Of a DNA stretch of 64,000 bases, positions 28,823 through 37,312 are shown in pieces. The position numbers and the translations under genes were made by a program. This stretch comes from Parerythrobacter lutipelagi (GTDB lineage: Bacteria > Pseudomonadota > Alphaproteobacteria > Sphingomonadales > Sphingomonadaceae), in NCBI RefSeq assembly GCF_005434975.1, contig NZ_SKCJ01000002.1:372001-436000 (forward strand), written 5' to 3'. The notes below the pieces were generated by a model. The model searched no databases, had not been told where the DNA came from, and was given only the letters and a program-made list of their open reading frames with translations. Position 1 is the first letter of the stretch; every line of letters starts with the position of its first letter.

Positions 28823-30988
28823 TCAGACAAAACTATAGGGATCGATGTCGATGCTTACGCGAACCGTGCGGGGCAAGTCGAGCTTTGCCAGCCAGTCGCG
28901 GATCACGTCCTGCACTTGCGCACTGCGCCTGGCATTGACCAGCAGGCGATAACGATAACGCCCGCGTAAAAGAGCCATCGGGGCGGGGGCAGGGCCGAGA
29001 ATGGCTATGTCCTGCAAATGCGGAGCCGTGCCGCCGATTGCGCGGGCAGCCTCGCGGGCTTCTGTCTCGTCTTCGGACGAAACGATGATTGCGGCCCACC
29101 GGCCAAACGGCGGCGCGCCTGCGTGGCGGCGGGCTTCGGTTTCGGCGTCGTAGAACGCATCGCGGTCGCCGGCCGCCAGAGCTTCGATAACGGGGGCTTC
29201 GGGGTGGCGCGTCTGGATCAGCACGGTGCCGGGTTTGGCCCCGCGCCCTGCGCGCCCGGCCACCTGTGCGACTTGCTGGTAGGTCCGTTCTGCCGCGCGC
29301 AAATCGCCGCCTTCGAGGCCCAGGTCGGCATCGACCACCCCGACCAGCGTCAGTTCGGGAAAGTGAAACCCCTTGGTGACAAGCTGCGTGCCGACGATCA
29401 CGTCGATTGCCTTGGCTTCAGCCTGCGCGACGAACTCCGCCGCTTTCTCCGGCGTGTTGAGCGTGTCGGACGTGGCGACCGCGACGCGCGCATCCGGCAA
29501 TATCTCTGCCACTTCATCCGCGATGCGCTCGACCCCCGGCCCGCAAGCCACGAGACACTCTGGCTCTCCGCATTCGGGGCAATTGAGCGGGGGCTTTTCT
29601 TCGTGGCCGCAATGATGGCAGGCGAGGCGCTTGCTGAAGCGATGCTCGACCAGCCATGCGCTGCAGTTGGTGCATTGGAAGCGAAAGCCGCAATTGCGGC
29701 ACAATGTCAGCGGGGCATAGCCCCGCCGGTTGAGAAACAGCAGCGACTGTTCGCCGCGTTCGAGCCGTACGAACAGCTCGCGGGTCAGTGAGGGGGCGAG
29801 CCATCGCCCGCGCTCGGGCGGTTCTTCAGTCAGGTTGACGATGCGGATTTCAGGCAATTGTGCCCCGCCATATCGGCTCGGCAGGTCGAGACGCTCGTAA
29901 ATCCCGCTTTCCGCCATCTGCAGGCTTTCGAGCGCCGGTGTCGCGCTGGCCAGAACCACCGGGATTTTCTCGAACCGCGCCCGCATGACCGCGACATCGC
30001 GCGCGTTGTAGCGCACGCCCTCGTCTTGTTTGAAGCTGATCTCATGCGCTTCATCGACCACGATCAGGCCGAGGTTCGCATAGGGCAGGAAAAGGGCCGA
30101 TCGCGCGCCGACGACCACTTGCGCCTGACCGCTGGCAATCGCGCGCCACGCACGGCGGCGCTCGGTCGATTTTAGCGAGCTGTGCCACACGATGGGCGGC
30201 GCACCGAACCGGTCTTCGAACCGGCGCAAGAACGCTTCGGTCAGAGCGATCTCAGGTAGCAGGACCAAAACTTGCCGCCCCATTCGCAGCGCTGCGGCCA
30301 TCGGTTCGAAATAGGTTTCCGTCTTGCCCGATCCCGTCACCCCATCGAGCAGATAGGGCGCGAACTTGCGGGACTGAACCGCCTCGGCAAGCTGGCGGGC
30401 AACCGCTGTCTGCTGCTCGTTCAGCTCGACTGTGGCGTGGGCGTCGTCCGCGCGCGGATAGGGGCGGTCGCAATCGACCACCACCGGCTCCAGCACGCCC
30501 TGATTGACCAGTCCGCGCAGCACTCCGTCCGACACATCGGCCAGTTCCGCCAGCTCGCGGATCGTCGCCTGTTCGCCTTCGAGCGCGCCCATCGCCTGCT
30601 CGCGTTTCGGTGTCATCCGCTCTGGCAAGCCGCCTGACAAGCGATACTCGGTGATCGTCGCCGGGCCGCGCAAAGCCCCGCCGGACGAGATTACCATCCG
30701 CGCAACCGAAGTGAGCGGCGCGCAGTAGTAGTTGGCAGTCCATTCGATCAGTCGCCGCAATTCAGGCCGGAGCGGAGGGACCGGCAGCACCTCCAGTATC
30801 GGGCGGAGCTTGTTTTCGGGCACCGGATCGGTCGGCAGGCGTTCCTCTTCCCAGACAATGCCGATGATCTGTCGCGGCCCGAGCGGTGCCACGACAATCG
30901 AACCGTACTCGACTGTCATGTTATCGGGCACCCGATAGTCGAGCGGGCCGAGAGCGGCATTGAAGACGAGGCAGCGGACGCGGTTCAT
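28823..30988 (-). CDS. priA: Primosomal protein N' (replication restart helicase)
   Basis: A 721-aa 3'-5' helicase. N-terminal DNA-binding domain (about 1-105), Walker A GVTGSGKTE, DEAH box VVDEAHEISF, and the cysteine-rich zinc region (CRNCGF, CTNCSA, CHHCG, CPECGEPEC) between helicase lobes; VTKGFHFP and QVAGRAGRG are motifs of lobe 2. It reloads the replisome at stalled forks. The start at 30988 gives the usual N-terminus; an ATG at 31069 would add 27 residues unlike the family. It is divergent from the DUF4197 gene. Confidence 0.97.
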   Translation of the reverse strand: MNRVRCLVFNAALGPLDYRVPDNMTVEYGSIVVAPLGPRQIIGIVWEEERLPTDPVPENKLRPILEVLPVPPLRPELRRLIEWTANYYCAPLTSVARMVISSGGALRGPATITEYRLSGGLPERMTPKREQAMGALEGEQATIRELAELADVSDGVLRGLVNQGVLEPVVVDCDRPYPRADDAHATVELNEQQTAVARQLAEAVQSRKFAPYLLDGVTGSGKTETYFEPMAAALRMGRQVLVLLPEIALTEAFLRRFEDRFGAPPIVWHSSLKSTERRRAWRAIASGQAQVVVGARSALFLPYANLGLIVVDEAHEISFKQDEGVRYNARDVAVMRARFEKIPVVLASATPALESLQMAESGIYERLDLPSRYGGAQLPEIRIVNLTEEPPERGRWLAPSLTRELFVRLERGEQSLLFLNRRGYAPLTLCRNCGFRFQCTNCSAWLVEHRFSKRLACHHCGHEEKPPLNCPECGEPECLVACGPGVERIADEVAEILPDARVAVATSDTLNTPEKAAEFVAQAEAKAIDVIVGTQLVTKGFHFPELTLVGVVDADLGLEGGDLRAAERTYQQVAQVAGRAGRGAKPGTVLIQTRHPEAPVIEALAAGDRDAFYDAETEARRHAGAPPFGRWAAIIVSSEDETEAREAARAIGGTAPHLQDIAILGPAPAPMALLRGRYRYRLLVNARRSAQVQDVIRDWLAKLDLPRTVRVSIDIDPYSFV

Positions 30989-31045
30989 GTTTGACCGTAC
31001 ATATGGGCACCGGCTGCCATGCGCGGCAAGGGAAGGAAGACGAAA

Positions 31046-31735
31046 ATGACCGAGATTGTTCAAGTACACTTCAATCGGCGCGCATTTATCGCGGCAGCAT
31101 CTGCGGCAAGCGTGGTCGGGCTATCGGGCTGCGCAGCCTTGCCCGGATACAGTCTGACCGATGCGGTGCGCCGTTTGTTGTTACTGTCGAGCGAACGCGC
31201 GTTTGCCCGGCTGACTGCCCCTGGCGGTTTCTGGGACGGTCAGGTCGAACGGATCGGCCTGAACAACATCATGGGTGCGCGCGGCGATATTCTGTCGGGC
31301 ATCCTCACATCGGCGCTGTTCAAGGACCAGCTGGAAGGCGCGTTCGCGGATCTTGCTATCGAAGGGGCCGAGCGAGCCGCTCCGATCGTTGCCGACACTG
31401 TGCGGATTGTCGGTTTCGAAGCGGCCGAACAGCTCGTTCGCGGCGGCCCGACTGCTGCCACCAGCTTCCTGCGCGGCGAGATGGGCAATACTCTGGTCGA
31501 GGCGATGATCCCTGAACTTGGCGAAGGCATCAGGCTCGCGCGCGATCCGGTCATTGCCCGCGCAATCACGCAATTGGCGGGGGTCGATGTGGGACGGGTC
31601 GCGACACGGTTCTCGGACACGATCAACAACGCGATATGGGACGAGATGGGCGTCGAAGAGGCGGCAATCCGCCGCAACCCGCGCGCCACCAACGATCCGC
31701 TGCTGATCGGAGTATTCGGTCTGGGCAATCTCTGA
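31046..31735 (+). CDS. DUF4197 lipoprotein
   Basis: A 229-aa predicted lipoprotein. The N-terminus has a twin-Arg (NRRAFIAAASAASVVG) and a lipobox LSGC near residue 30, so Tat-dependent export with lipidation is possible. The mature part is DUF4197: REDUCED examples are AFARLTAPGGFWD, a run of helices, then FSDTINNAIWDEMGVEEAAIRRNPRATNDPLL. The role is unknown. GGAAG lies 7 bases before the ATG; an ATG at 31019 is less likely. It is divergent from priA. Confidence 0.83.
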   Translation: MTEIVQVHFNRRAFIAAASAASVVGLSGCAALPGYSLTDAVRRLLLLSSERAFARLTAPGGFWDGQVERIGLNNIMGARGDILSGILTSALFKDQLEGAFADLAIEGAERAAPIVADTVRIVGFEAAEQLVRGGPTAATSFLRGEMGNTLVEAMIPELGEGIRLARDPVIARAITQLAGVDVGRVATRFSDTINNAIWDEMGVEEAAIRRNPRATNDPLLIGVFGLGNL

Positions 31736-31839
31736 CCCCGTCTGGCGCGCTATTCGTTCCAAAGGGGGTTCAAAAATCCGATTCTGCAACTTAAGACTCT
31801 CTCTTACAGTCAGTTATCGGCGGTGAAGAGGGGGGTGTT

Positions 31840-32964
31840 GTGCGGAGAATTGTGTCAGCGATATTTGCTTTCGGGCTGGTGGGTAGCAGCATGGTCGCGA
31901 TATCGGCAGAGGCGCGTTCGCCGAACGAAATCTATGGTTCGGTGTTCCAGCGATACAAGAACATCACCGACGCACGGAAGAAGCTGCGCAGCCTCGAGAA
32001 AAAGGGCCAGCTCACCACGGGTGAGGAATATTACGCCCTCGGTCATGCCTGTCAGTATGAAGAGTCCGCCAGCCAATCGATGATCCTGACCGCGCTCAGT
32101 CGTTCGCGCTGCAAAGAGAAGTCGGGTGAATATTTCGTCGAGGCGGGGATGCGCGGCGTACCGGAAGGGTTCGTCTCGGCAGCACAATTTCTGGGCCGGG
32201 GCGACCAGGCGTATCTCTATGCACAAGTGGCCTACCAGCTGTCGGGAGACGACGCTTCGCTGCGGAGCGAAGCGCTGGACCTGTTATCTTCGCTGAGCAG
32301 CAGCGTCAGTGATACGGCGGTTATCGACCAGCAAGCGATCCAGCTTGCGACGCAGCTCGCGACCGACGGACCCTATGGCGGATTGCGCAACGCGGCGACG
32401 ACAGTCGATGTGCAGAACCGGTTGCCGAGCCTCGCCTGGCTCGACTTCAAGAACCCCAAGCGTTGCCATTTCAGCGAGGGATGGCAGCGCATGATGCAGG
32501 GCGCTTACAGAATTGATGACCGAGACTACCTGACCAAGCCTGCAACCACATCTGTGCCGGACACCGGTCAGCGAGTGACCGGCCGCATCACCCGGCCGCA
32601 AAAGGAATGGGAAAGCATCGTGCGGGTGGAAGCGGATGTGAAAGGGCGCTGGAACGGGCTCACGGTGCTTGGAACCTTCACCACCTTCGTAGAAGAATCG
32701 CACGGGGTGTGGGGCGACGGCATTCGTTTTGCTGAGCCGGTCGAAATTGTGGCGCAGCGGCTGGCAGCGGCTGGCTTCGTAGTGAACCGCGACGGCAGCG
32801 AACGGCGGCAAGTCGATAAGGTCGAACGCTCTCGCTACACCGATCAGCAGGGCAAGGTCCAAGTCGCTGAGGCAATCGACGGGGTGATCACAAGTATCGA
32901 ACGGATCAACGGCGAGACCTATTTTTTCTGCGATGAGATTTTTGAAGCGAGCTACGGGGCCTGA
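31840..32964 (+). CDS. Exported protein of unknown function
   Basis: A 374-aa protein with a GTG start and a signal peptide ending near AEA-R (residue 25). The segment 28-175 is helical with repeated GxxxGxxxAAQFLG-like patterns reminiscent of Sel1/TPR repeats, but I see no clean repeat. The second half (about 210-374) is beta-rich, with a late YFFCDEIFEASYG. I do not recognise a family. A G-rich GAGGGGGG precedes the start. It stands alone between the DUF4197 gene and the transaldolase. Confidence 0.7.
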   Translation: MRRIVSAIFAFGLVGSSMVAISAEARSPNEIYGSVFQRYKNITDARKKLRSLEKKGQLTTGEEYYALGHACQYEESASQSMILTALSRSRCKEKSGEYFVEAGMRGVPEGFVSAAQFLGRGDQAYLYAQVAYQLSGDDASLRSEALDLLSSLSSSVSDTAVIDQQAIQLATQLATDGPYGGLRNAATTVDVQNRLPSLAWLDFKNPKRCHFSEGWQRMMQGAYRIDDRDYLTKPATTSVPDTGQRVTGRITRPQKEWESIVRVEADVKGRWNGLTVLGTFTTFVEESHGVWGDGIRFAEPVEIVAQRLAAAGFVVNRDGSERRQVDKVERSRYTDQQGKVQVAEAIDGVITSIERINGETYFFCDEIFEASYGA

Positions 32965-33009
32965 CAGCGCGGCTCAACCCCTAGCCGTGGTTTGAACCTG
33001 ACGCTAAAG

Positions 33010-33037
33010 CCTTGCGGGAATCACCCATCCCGCAAGG
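33010..33037 (+). promoter_or_regulatory. Leader hairpin overlapping the transaldolase ribosome-binding site
   Basis: A perfect 10-bp stem (CCTTGCGGGA / TCCCGCAAGG) with an 8-base loop ends 10 bases before the ATG at 33048. The second arm contains AAGG, the best ribosome-binding site. No T-run follows, so it is less like a terminator. It could limit translation or terminate the upstream gene. Confidence 0.5.
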
Positions 33038-33047
33038 ACACGCGCAC

Positions 33048-33701
33048 ATGAAATTCTTCGCCGACACTGCCGAAATCGATGACATCAAGGAACTGGCCGC
33101 TACCGGCCTGCTCGATGGCGTTACCACCAATCCCTCGCTGATCGCGAAGTCGGGCCGCGATTTCATGGAAGTGACGAAGGAAATCTGCGGCATCACCGAT
33201 GGTCCGGTGAGCGCTGAGGTTGTCGCGCTCGATCACGCGACGATGATGAAAGAGGCCGAAGTCCTGCGCAAGATCGCGGACAATGTGTGCATCAAGGTGC
33301 CGCTGACGATCGACGGGCTCAAGACCTGCAATGCGCTGACGGCAGATGGCACAATGGTCAATGTCACGCTCTGCTTCAGCGCCAATCAGGCTCTGCTGGC
33401 AGCGAAAGCGGGCGCTACTTTTATCTCGCCCTTCGTCGGACGGCATGACGACAACGGATCGAACGGCATGGACCTGATCCGCGACATTCGACACATCTAT
33501 GACAATTACGCGTTCGACACGGAAATCCTCGTCGCATCGGTGCGGCACGCGACCCATGTGCTGGAAAGCGCGCTGATCGGCGCCGACGTGATGACCGCGC
33601 CGCCGGCGGTGATCAAAGGCCTGTTCAAGCATATCCTGACCGACAAGGGTATCGAAGGCTTTCTTGCCGACTGGGAGAAGACCGGACAGAGCATTCTCTG
33701 A
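33048..33701 (+). CDS. tal: Transaldolase / fructose-6-phosphate aldolase (TalC type)
   Basis: A 217-aa short-form transaldolase. [14 protein letters not shown] and [11 protein letters not shown] are the family start, and the Schiff-base Lys is K83 in [32 protein letters not shown] is also conserved. It links the pentose-phosphate pathway to glycolysis. An ATG at 33012 would add 12 residues. The ATG at 33048 is preceded by the hairpin at 33010-33037. cobT begins 10 bases downstream. Confidence 0.94.
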   Translation: MKFFADTAEIDDIKELAATGLLDGVTTNPSLIAKSGRDFMEVTKEICGITDGPVSAEVVALDHATMMKEAEVLRKIADNVCIKVPLTIDGLKTCNALTADGTMVNVTLCFSANQALLAAKAGATFISPFVGRHDDNGSNGMDLIRDIRHIYDNYAFDTEILVASVRHATHVLESALIGADVMTAPPAVIKGLFKHILTDKGIEGFLADWEKTGQSIL

Positions 33702-33710
33702 TCCCGGGAT

Positions 33711-35528
33711 TTGGCTGACGAAACGCCCCTTGATCGCTTCAAGCGAACGCTGACCGGCACGGCCCGCGCGGTGGCGCGCGAGCCTGAGGTGGAGGTCGCG
33801 TGGAGTGCGGATGCGCCATCGGCGAGCGGGAAGAATTTCCGCGTCCCTTTGCCCGGACGGAACTTGCCGCCCGAGCAAGCTGCCGAAGCGCGCGGGTTTG
33901 CGGACAGTTTCGCGCTCAAGCTGCGCCATCACAATGAGGCTCTCCATACGAAAAACGCGCCGCCGGAGCCGGTGGCCCGCGCCTGTTATGATGTGATCGA
34001 GCAGGTTCGCTATGAAGCGCTTGGGGCCAATAATTTCAGCGGGATGCGGACCAATCTTGAGGCCGCGACCGAACTGCGCACGGCTTCGGACCCGATCACG
34101 CGGGCGCAAGGGGAGAACGACGTCCCGTTGCAGAGCGCGCTAGGCTTGATGCTGCGCGAAGAACTGACCGGCGCGCAGATCCCGGAGAAAGCGCGCGCCG
34201 GTGTCGAAATGGTGCGTGAGTTCATCGAGGCTCGAACCGGGGGTGATTTTGAATCGCTCGCGCTTTCGCTTGATGATCAGGAGGCCTTTCAGTCGCTTGC
34301 ACTCGACATGTTGCAGCATCTCGAGCTTACGCGTCCCGATGACGCGGGCGATATTGACGACAACGAAGGCGACGACGACGAGGGCGAGAACGAGCAAGAG
34401 GACGAGAGCGATCAGGAGGCCGACGGGGCGGAGCCGCAGTCGACCGAAATGGCCGGCGAAATGGCCGAGGGCGAGAGCGACGGGGAGGCTGAAACCGAGC
34501 TCGAATCCTCGGAAGAAATGTCCGATGGCGAAGCTGGCGAAGAAGGCGACGAGGGCATGCTTCCGGTGCGCCCCAACCGGCCATGGACCGATCTCCCGAA
34601 CGATTTCGAATACAAGCATTTCACCGACAGGTTCGACGAAGTCATCGAAGCACCCGAGCTGTGCGACAGCGAGGAACTGGACCGGCTTCGAGCTTATCTC
34701 GATAGCCAGCTGACCGGCTTGCAGTCCGTGGTGACCAAGCTCGCCAACCGGCTCCAGCGCCGCCTGATGGCGCAGCAGAATCGCAGCTGGGATTTCGACC
34801 AGGAAGAGGGGATGCTCGATGCCGCACGGCTCGCCCGTGTGGTCATCAGCCCCGGCCACTCGCTCAGCTACAAGATGGAGCGGGATACCGAGTTCAAGGA
34901 CACCATCGTGACCCTGCTGATCGACAATTCCGGCTCCATGCGCGGGCGGCCGATCAGCATCGCCGCGATCAGCGCCGATATCATGGCGCGCACGCTGGAA
35001 CGGTGCGGGGTCAAGACCGAGATTCTCGGCTTCACCACCCGCGCATGGAAGGGCGGGCAGAGCCGCGAGGCCTGGCTCGCCGACGGCAAGCCGCCGCATC
35101 CCGGCCGCCTCAACGATCTGCGCCACATCGTCTACAAGAAGGCCGACGAGCCCTGGCGCCGCGCGCGCCGCAACTTGGGCCTGATGATGCGCGAGGGTCT
35201 GCTCAAGGAAAATATCGACGGCGAAGCGCTGATGTGGGCGCACCAGCGCCTGCTTGCCCGCGCCGAGGACCGCCGCATCCTGATGGTGATCAGCGACGGC
35301 GCCCCGGTCGACGACAGCACGCTCAGCGTGAACAACGCCGGCTATCTCGAACAGCACCTGCGCCGCGTGATCGAATGGATCGAGAAAAGCTCGCCGGTGC
35401 AACTCGCCGCAATCGGGATCGGGCACGACGTAACGCGGTATTACAAGAAATCGGTAACGATCATGGATGTGGAGCAACTGGGCGGGACGATAATCGAGCA
35501 ACTCGCTGGGTTGTTCGAGGTGGAGTGA
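33711..35528 (+). CDS. cobT: Cobaltochelatase subunit CobT
   Basis: A 605-aa AAA+ partner of CobS in aerobic cobalamin synthesis; CobST drive cobalt insertion into hydrogenobyrinic acid a,c-diamide by CobN. The N-terminal CobT domain runs to about 205, followed by a very acidic Asp/Glu-rich linker (about 205-285), then the C-terminal VWA domain (about 390-605) with the [16 protein letters not shown]. The start is a TTG at 33711. CobS and CobN are not in the window. A GNAT gene follows after 4 bases. Confidence 0.94.
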   Translation: MADETPLDRFKRTLTGTARAVAREPEVEVAWSADAPSASGKNFRVPLPGRNLPPEQAAEARGFADSFALKLRHHNEALHTKNAPPEPVARACYDVIEQVRYEALGANNFSGMRTNLEAATELRTASDPITRAQGENDVPLQSALGLMLREELTGAQIPEKARAGVEMVREFIEARTGGDFESLALSLDDQEAFQSLALDMLQHLELTRPDDAGDIDDNEGDDDEGENEQEDESDQEADGAEPQSTEMAGEMAEGESDGEAETELESSEEMSDGEAGEEGDEGMLPVRPNRPWTDLPNDFEYKHFTDRFDEVIEAPELCDSEELDRLRAYLDSQLTGLQSVVTKLANRLQRRLMAQQNRSWDFDQEEGMLDAARLARVVISPGHSLSYKMERDTEFKDTIVTLLIDNSGSMRGRPISIAAISADIMARTLERCGVKTEILGFTTRAWKGGQSREAWLADGKPPHPGRLNDLRHIVYKKADEPWRRARRNLGLMMREGLLKENIDGEALMWAHQRLLARAEDRRILMVISDGAPVDDSTLSVNNAGYLEQHLRRVIEWIEKSSPVQLAAIGIGHDVTRYYKKSVTIMDVEQLGGTIIEQLAGLFEVE

Positions 35529-35532
35529 TCGC

Positions 35533-35958
35533 TTGGCTGAAAGGACGATAGACATCCGCTTGTTGGGCCCGGATGACCATGCTGTCGTGATCGCCGCTCA
35601 AGGCATCTTCGACAACCGCCCTATCCCGGACCAGACGCACGATTTTCTTGCCAGCGATCGCGAGTTCCTTTGGCTGGCGTTTTACGATTGTGAAGTGGCG
35701 GGTTTCGTTAGCGCGACGAGCATTCTCCATCCCGACAAGCTGCCCCATCTGTTTGTCAACGAGCTCGAGACACGTGAAGGTTTCCGGAGGCTAGGGATTG
35801 CTACGCGGTTGATGCGGACGGTGCAGGAATACGGAAAAATGAATGGACTTTGGCCGATATGGGTCGCTGCCGAAGGGGATGATGCGCAGGCGATCGCATT
35901 CTACAGATCACTTGGAGACATGAAAGAACGCGGCGCGACCGTGTTCGAATGGGAGTAA
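35533..35958 (+). CDS. GNAT-family N-acetyltransferase
   Basis: A 141-aa protein with the acetyl-CoA-binding motif RRLGIATRLM after FVNELETREGF, and the C-terminal GDDAQAIAFYRSLG. VNELxxxxxxRxxGIATRLM resembles the AAC(3)-I-like branch, but no resistance function can be claimed. The start is a TTG at 35533, 4 bases after cobT. Its end overlaps a possible early start of the nitroreductase gene. Confidence 0.85.
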   Translation: MAERTIDIRLLGPDDHAVVIAAQGIFDNRPIPDQTHDFLASDREFLWLAFYDCEVAGFVSATSILHPDKLPHLFVNELETREGFRRLGIATRLMRTVQEYGKMNGLWPIWVAAEGDDAQAIAFYRSLGDMKERGATVFEWE

Positions 35959-35960
35959 AA

Positions 35961-36635
35961 ATGAACGTAACCGAAGCCGTCGAGACTCGCCGCTCCGTGC
36001 GCGCATTCCTCGACAAGGCCGTCGAGCGCGAAACCCTGACCCGTATCCTCGAAAAGGCGCAGCGGTCGCCTTCCGGCGGGAACACCCAGCCGTGGCACGG
36101 GATCGTCGTCACCGGTGAGCCGATGCACCGGCTGTTCGACCGGGTCGCGCAGGAATTGCCCAAGGGGCGCGAGGCGTTTGCGCCGGAATACAATGTCTAT
36201 CCGCCCGAACTCGACGGGGCCTATGAGCAGCGCCGCCGCGGGGTTGGCGAGGACATGTATGGCGCGCTTGAAATCACCCGCGAGGAAAAGGGAAAGCGGC
36301 TGATGTGGTTCGCCAACAACTTCCGCGCGTTCGGCGCGCCGGTGCTGATGCTGGTTCACACGCCGAAATATATGGGACCGCCGCAATGGTCCGATATCGG
36401 CATGTGGCTCCAGACCATTGGCTTGCTGCTGCGCGAGGAGGGGCTCGACTGCTGTTATCAGGAGGCTTGGGCGGTCTACTCGCCGCAAATCCGCGAAGTG
36501 GTCGATATTCCGGAAGATCACATATTCTTTTGCGGTGTCGCGATCGGCTATCGCGATCCTGATGCAGCGGTGAACAATTTCACGGTTGCCCGCGCGCCGC
36601 TGGACGAAACCATCCGGTGGGACGGCTGGAACTGA
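35961..36635 (+). CDS. Nitroreductase family FMN protein
   Basis: A 224-aa flavoprotein. The N-terminal VTEAVETRRSVRAFLD and RSPSGGNTQPWH are the FMN-binding signatures, with the late FFCGVAIGYRD. Such proteins reduce nitro groups, quinones or flavins; a specific role is unknown. GGGAG lies 6 bases upstream of the ATG at 35961; an ATG at 35949 is also in frame. It is close to convergent with the lipoprotein gene at 36640. Confidence 0.88.
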   Translation: MNVTEAVETRRSVRAFLDKAVERETLTRILEKAQRSPSGGNTQPWHGIVVTGEPMHRLFDRVAQELPKGREAFAPEYNVYPPELDGAYEQRRRGVGEDMYGALEITREEKGKRLMWFANNFRAFGAPVLMLVHTPKYMGPPQWSDIGMWLQTIGLLLREEGLDCCYQEAWAVYSPQIREVVDIPEDHIFFCGVAIGYRDPDAAVNNFTVARAPLDETIRWDGWN

Positions 36636-36639
36636 CTGC

Positions 36640-37119
36640 TCAGTAAGCGCAGACCCGGAAATCGCTGCCGAGCCAGCATGCCGGGTCTTCCTGCGACCGT
36701 ATTGCGGACCCCCAGCGTGAATTGATCCCGTCGAGGGTCAGTCCGCGCACTTCGGCTTCTCCCGGCGCAATCACCGCGACAGTGATGTTGGCCACGCCCG
36801 GCGCAATCGCTTCGTTGCCTCCGGGCATCTGCACTGAAAAGGTCCCGCCCCGTTCCGCCAAGAAATCGCACGGGCCGCGATATTCTTCGCCGCTGCTTTC
36901 GACCGCGCAGAGCGCCGATTTCCAGCCGGGCCGGCTAACTGGTGCCACTTGCTGCTCGTCACTGGAAACGGATGGGGCTTGAGCAATGGTCTGCTCCGGC
37001 TGGCTTGCGGCAGGCTGGGCGGCCGAAGTGCTTGCCTCTGCGTGCGTGCCCTCCCGAACCGAGTCATCCTGGCATCCGGCGGCAGCGATGGCGATCAATG
37101 CAATGAAAATGACCCGCAT
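36640..37119 (-). CDS. Small lipoprotein of unknown function
   Basis: A 159-aa predicted lipoprotein with a short signal peptide and lipobox AAAGC (Cys at residue 16). A low-complexity Ser/Ala/Gln linker (about 20-65) precedes a compact domain with four Cys (SALCAVE, GPCDF, DPACW, RVCAY), likely disulfide-bonded. No family is recognised. The ATG at 37119 was chosen; an earlier ATG at 37191 would put 24 residues before the signal peptide. It is divergent from the CHAT gene with 193 bases between them. Confidence 0.78.
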   Translation of the reverse strand: MRVIFIALIAIAAAGCQDDSVREGTHAEASTSAAQPAASQPEQTIAQAPSVSSDEQQVAPVSRPGWKSALCAVESSGEEYRGPCDFLAERGGTFSVQMPGGNEAIAPGVANITVAVIAPGEAEVRGLTLDGINSRWGSAIRSQEDPACWLGSDFRVCAY

Positions 37120-37218
37120 TGTAAATCCCCTGTTGCTGTCAATCGACAAGTGATTGAAGCGCTTCCGATGCCATATCCGGCAAGTGTCCAAAATATCCTA
37201 GATGCGACTCGAATCAGC

Positions 37219-37240
37219 GTCTAGGCTCCTTAGACATAAT
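37219..37240 (+). promoter_or_regulatory. Inverted repeat next to a -10-like box upstream of the CHAT gene
   Basis: GTCTAGG at 37219-37225 and CTTAGAC at 37229-37235 form an imperfect inverted repeat; CATAAT (37235-37240) resembles a -10 box with one mismatch. No good -35 is seen 16-18 bases upstream, so an activator binding the repeat is possible. It lies 73-94 bases before the GTG at 37313 and would serve the three-gene secretion operon. Confidence 0.3.
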
Positions 37241-37312
37241 AAGAAAATCATGGGTCGCGCACGCAGGGTCGGAATGCTTTCGGCCCCCATTCCTTGGGGA
37301 GGGAAGCACATC

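Noticed and set aside
37138-37143. TTGACA on the minus strand upstream of the lipoprotein gene at 36640
   Set aside because: It lies only 18 bases before the start codon, leaving no room for a -10 box and leader.
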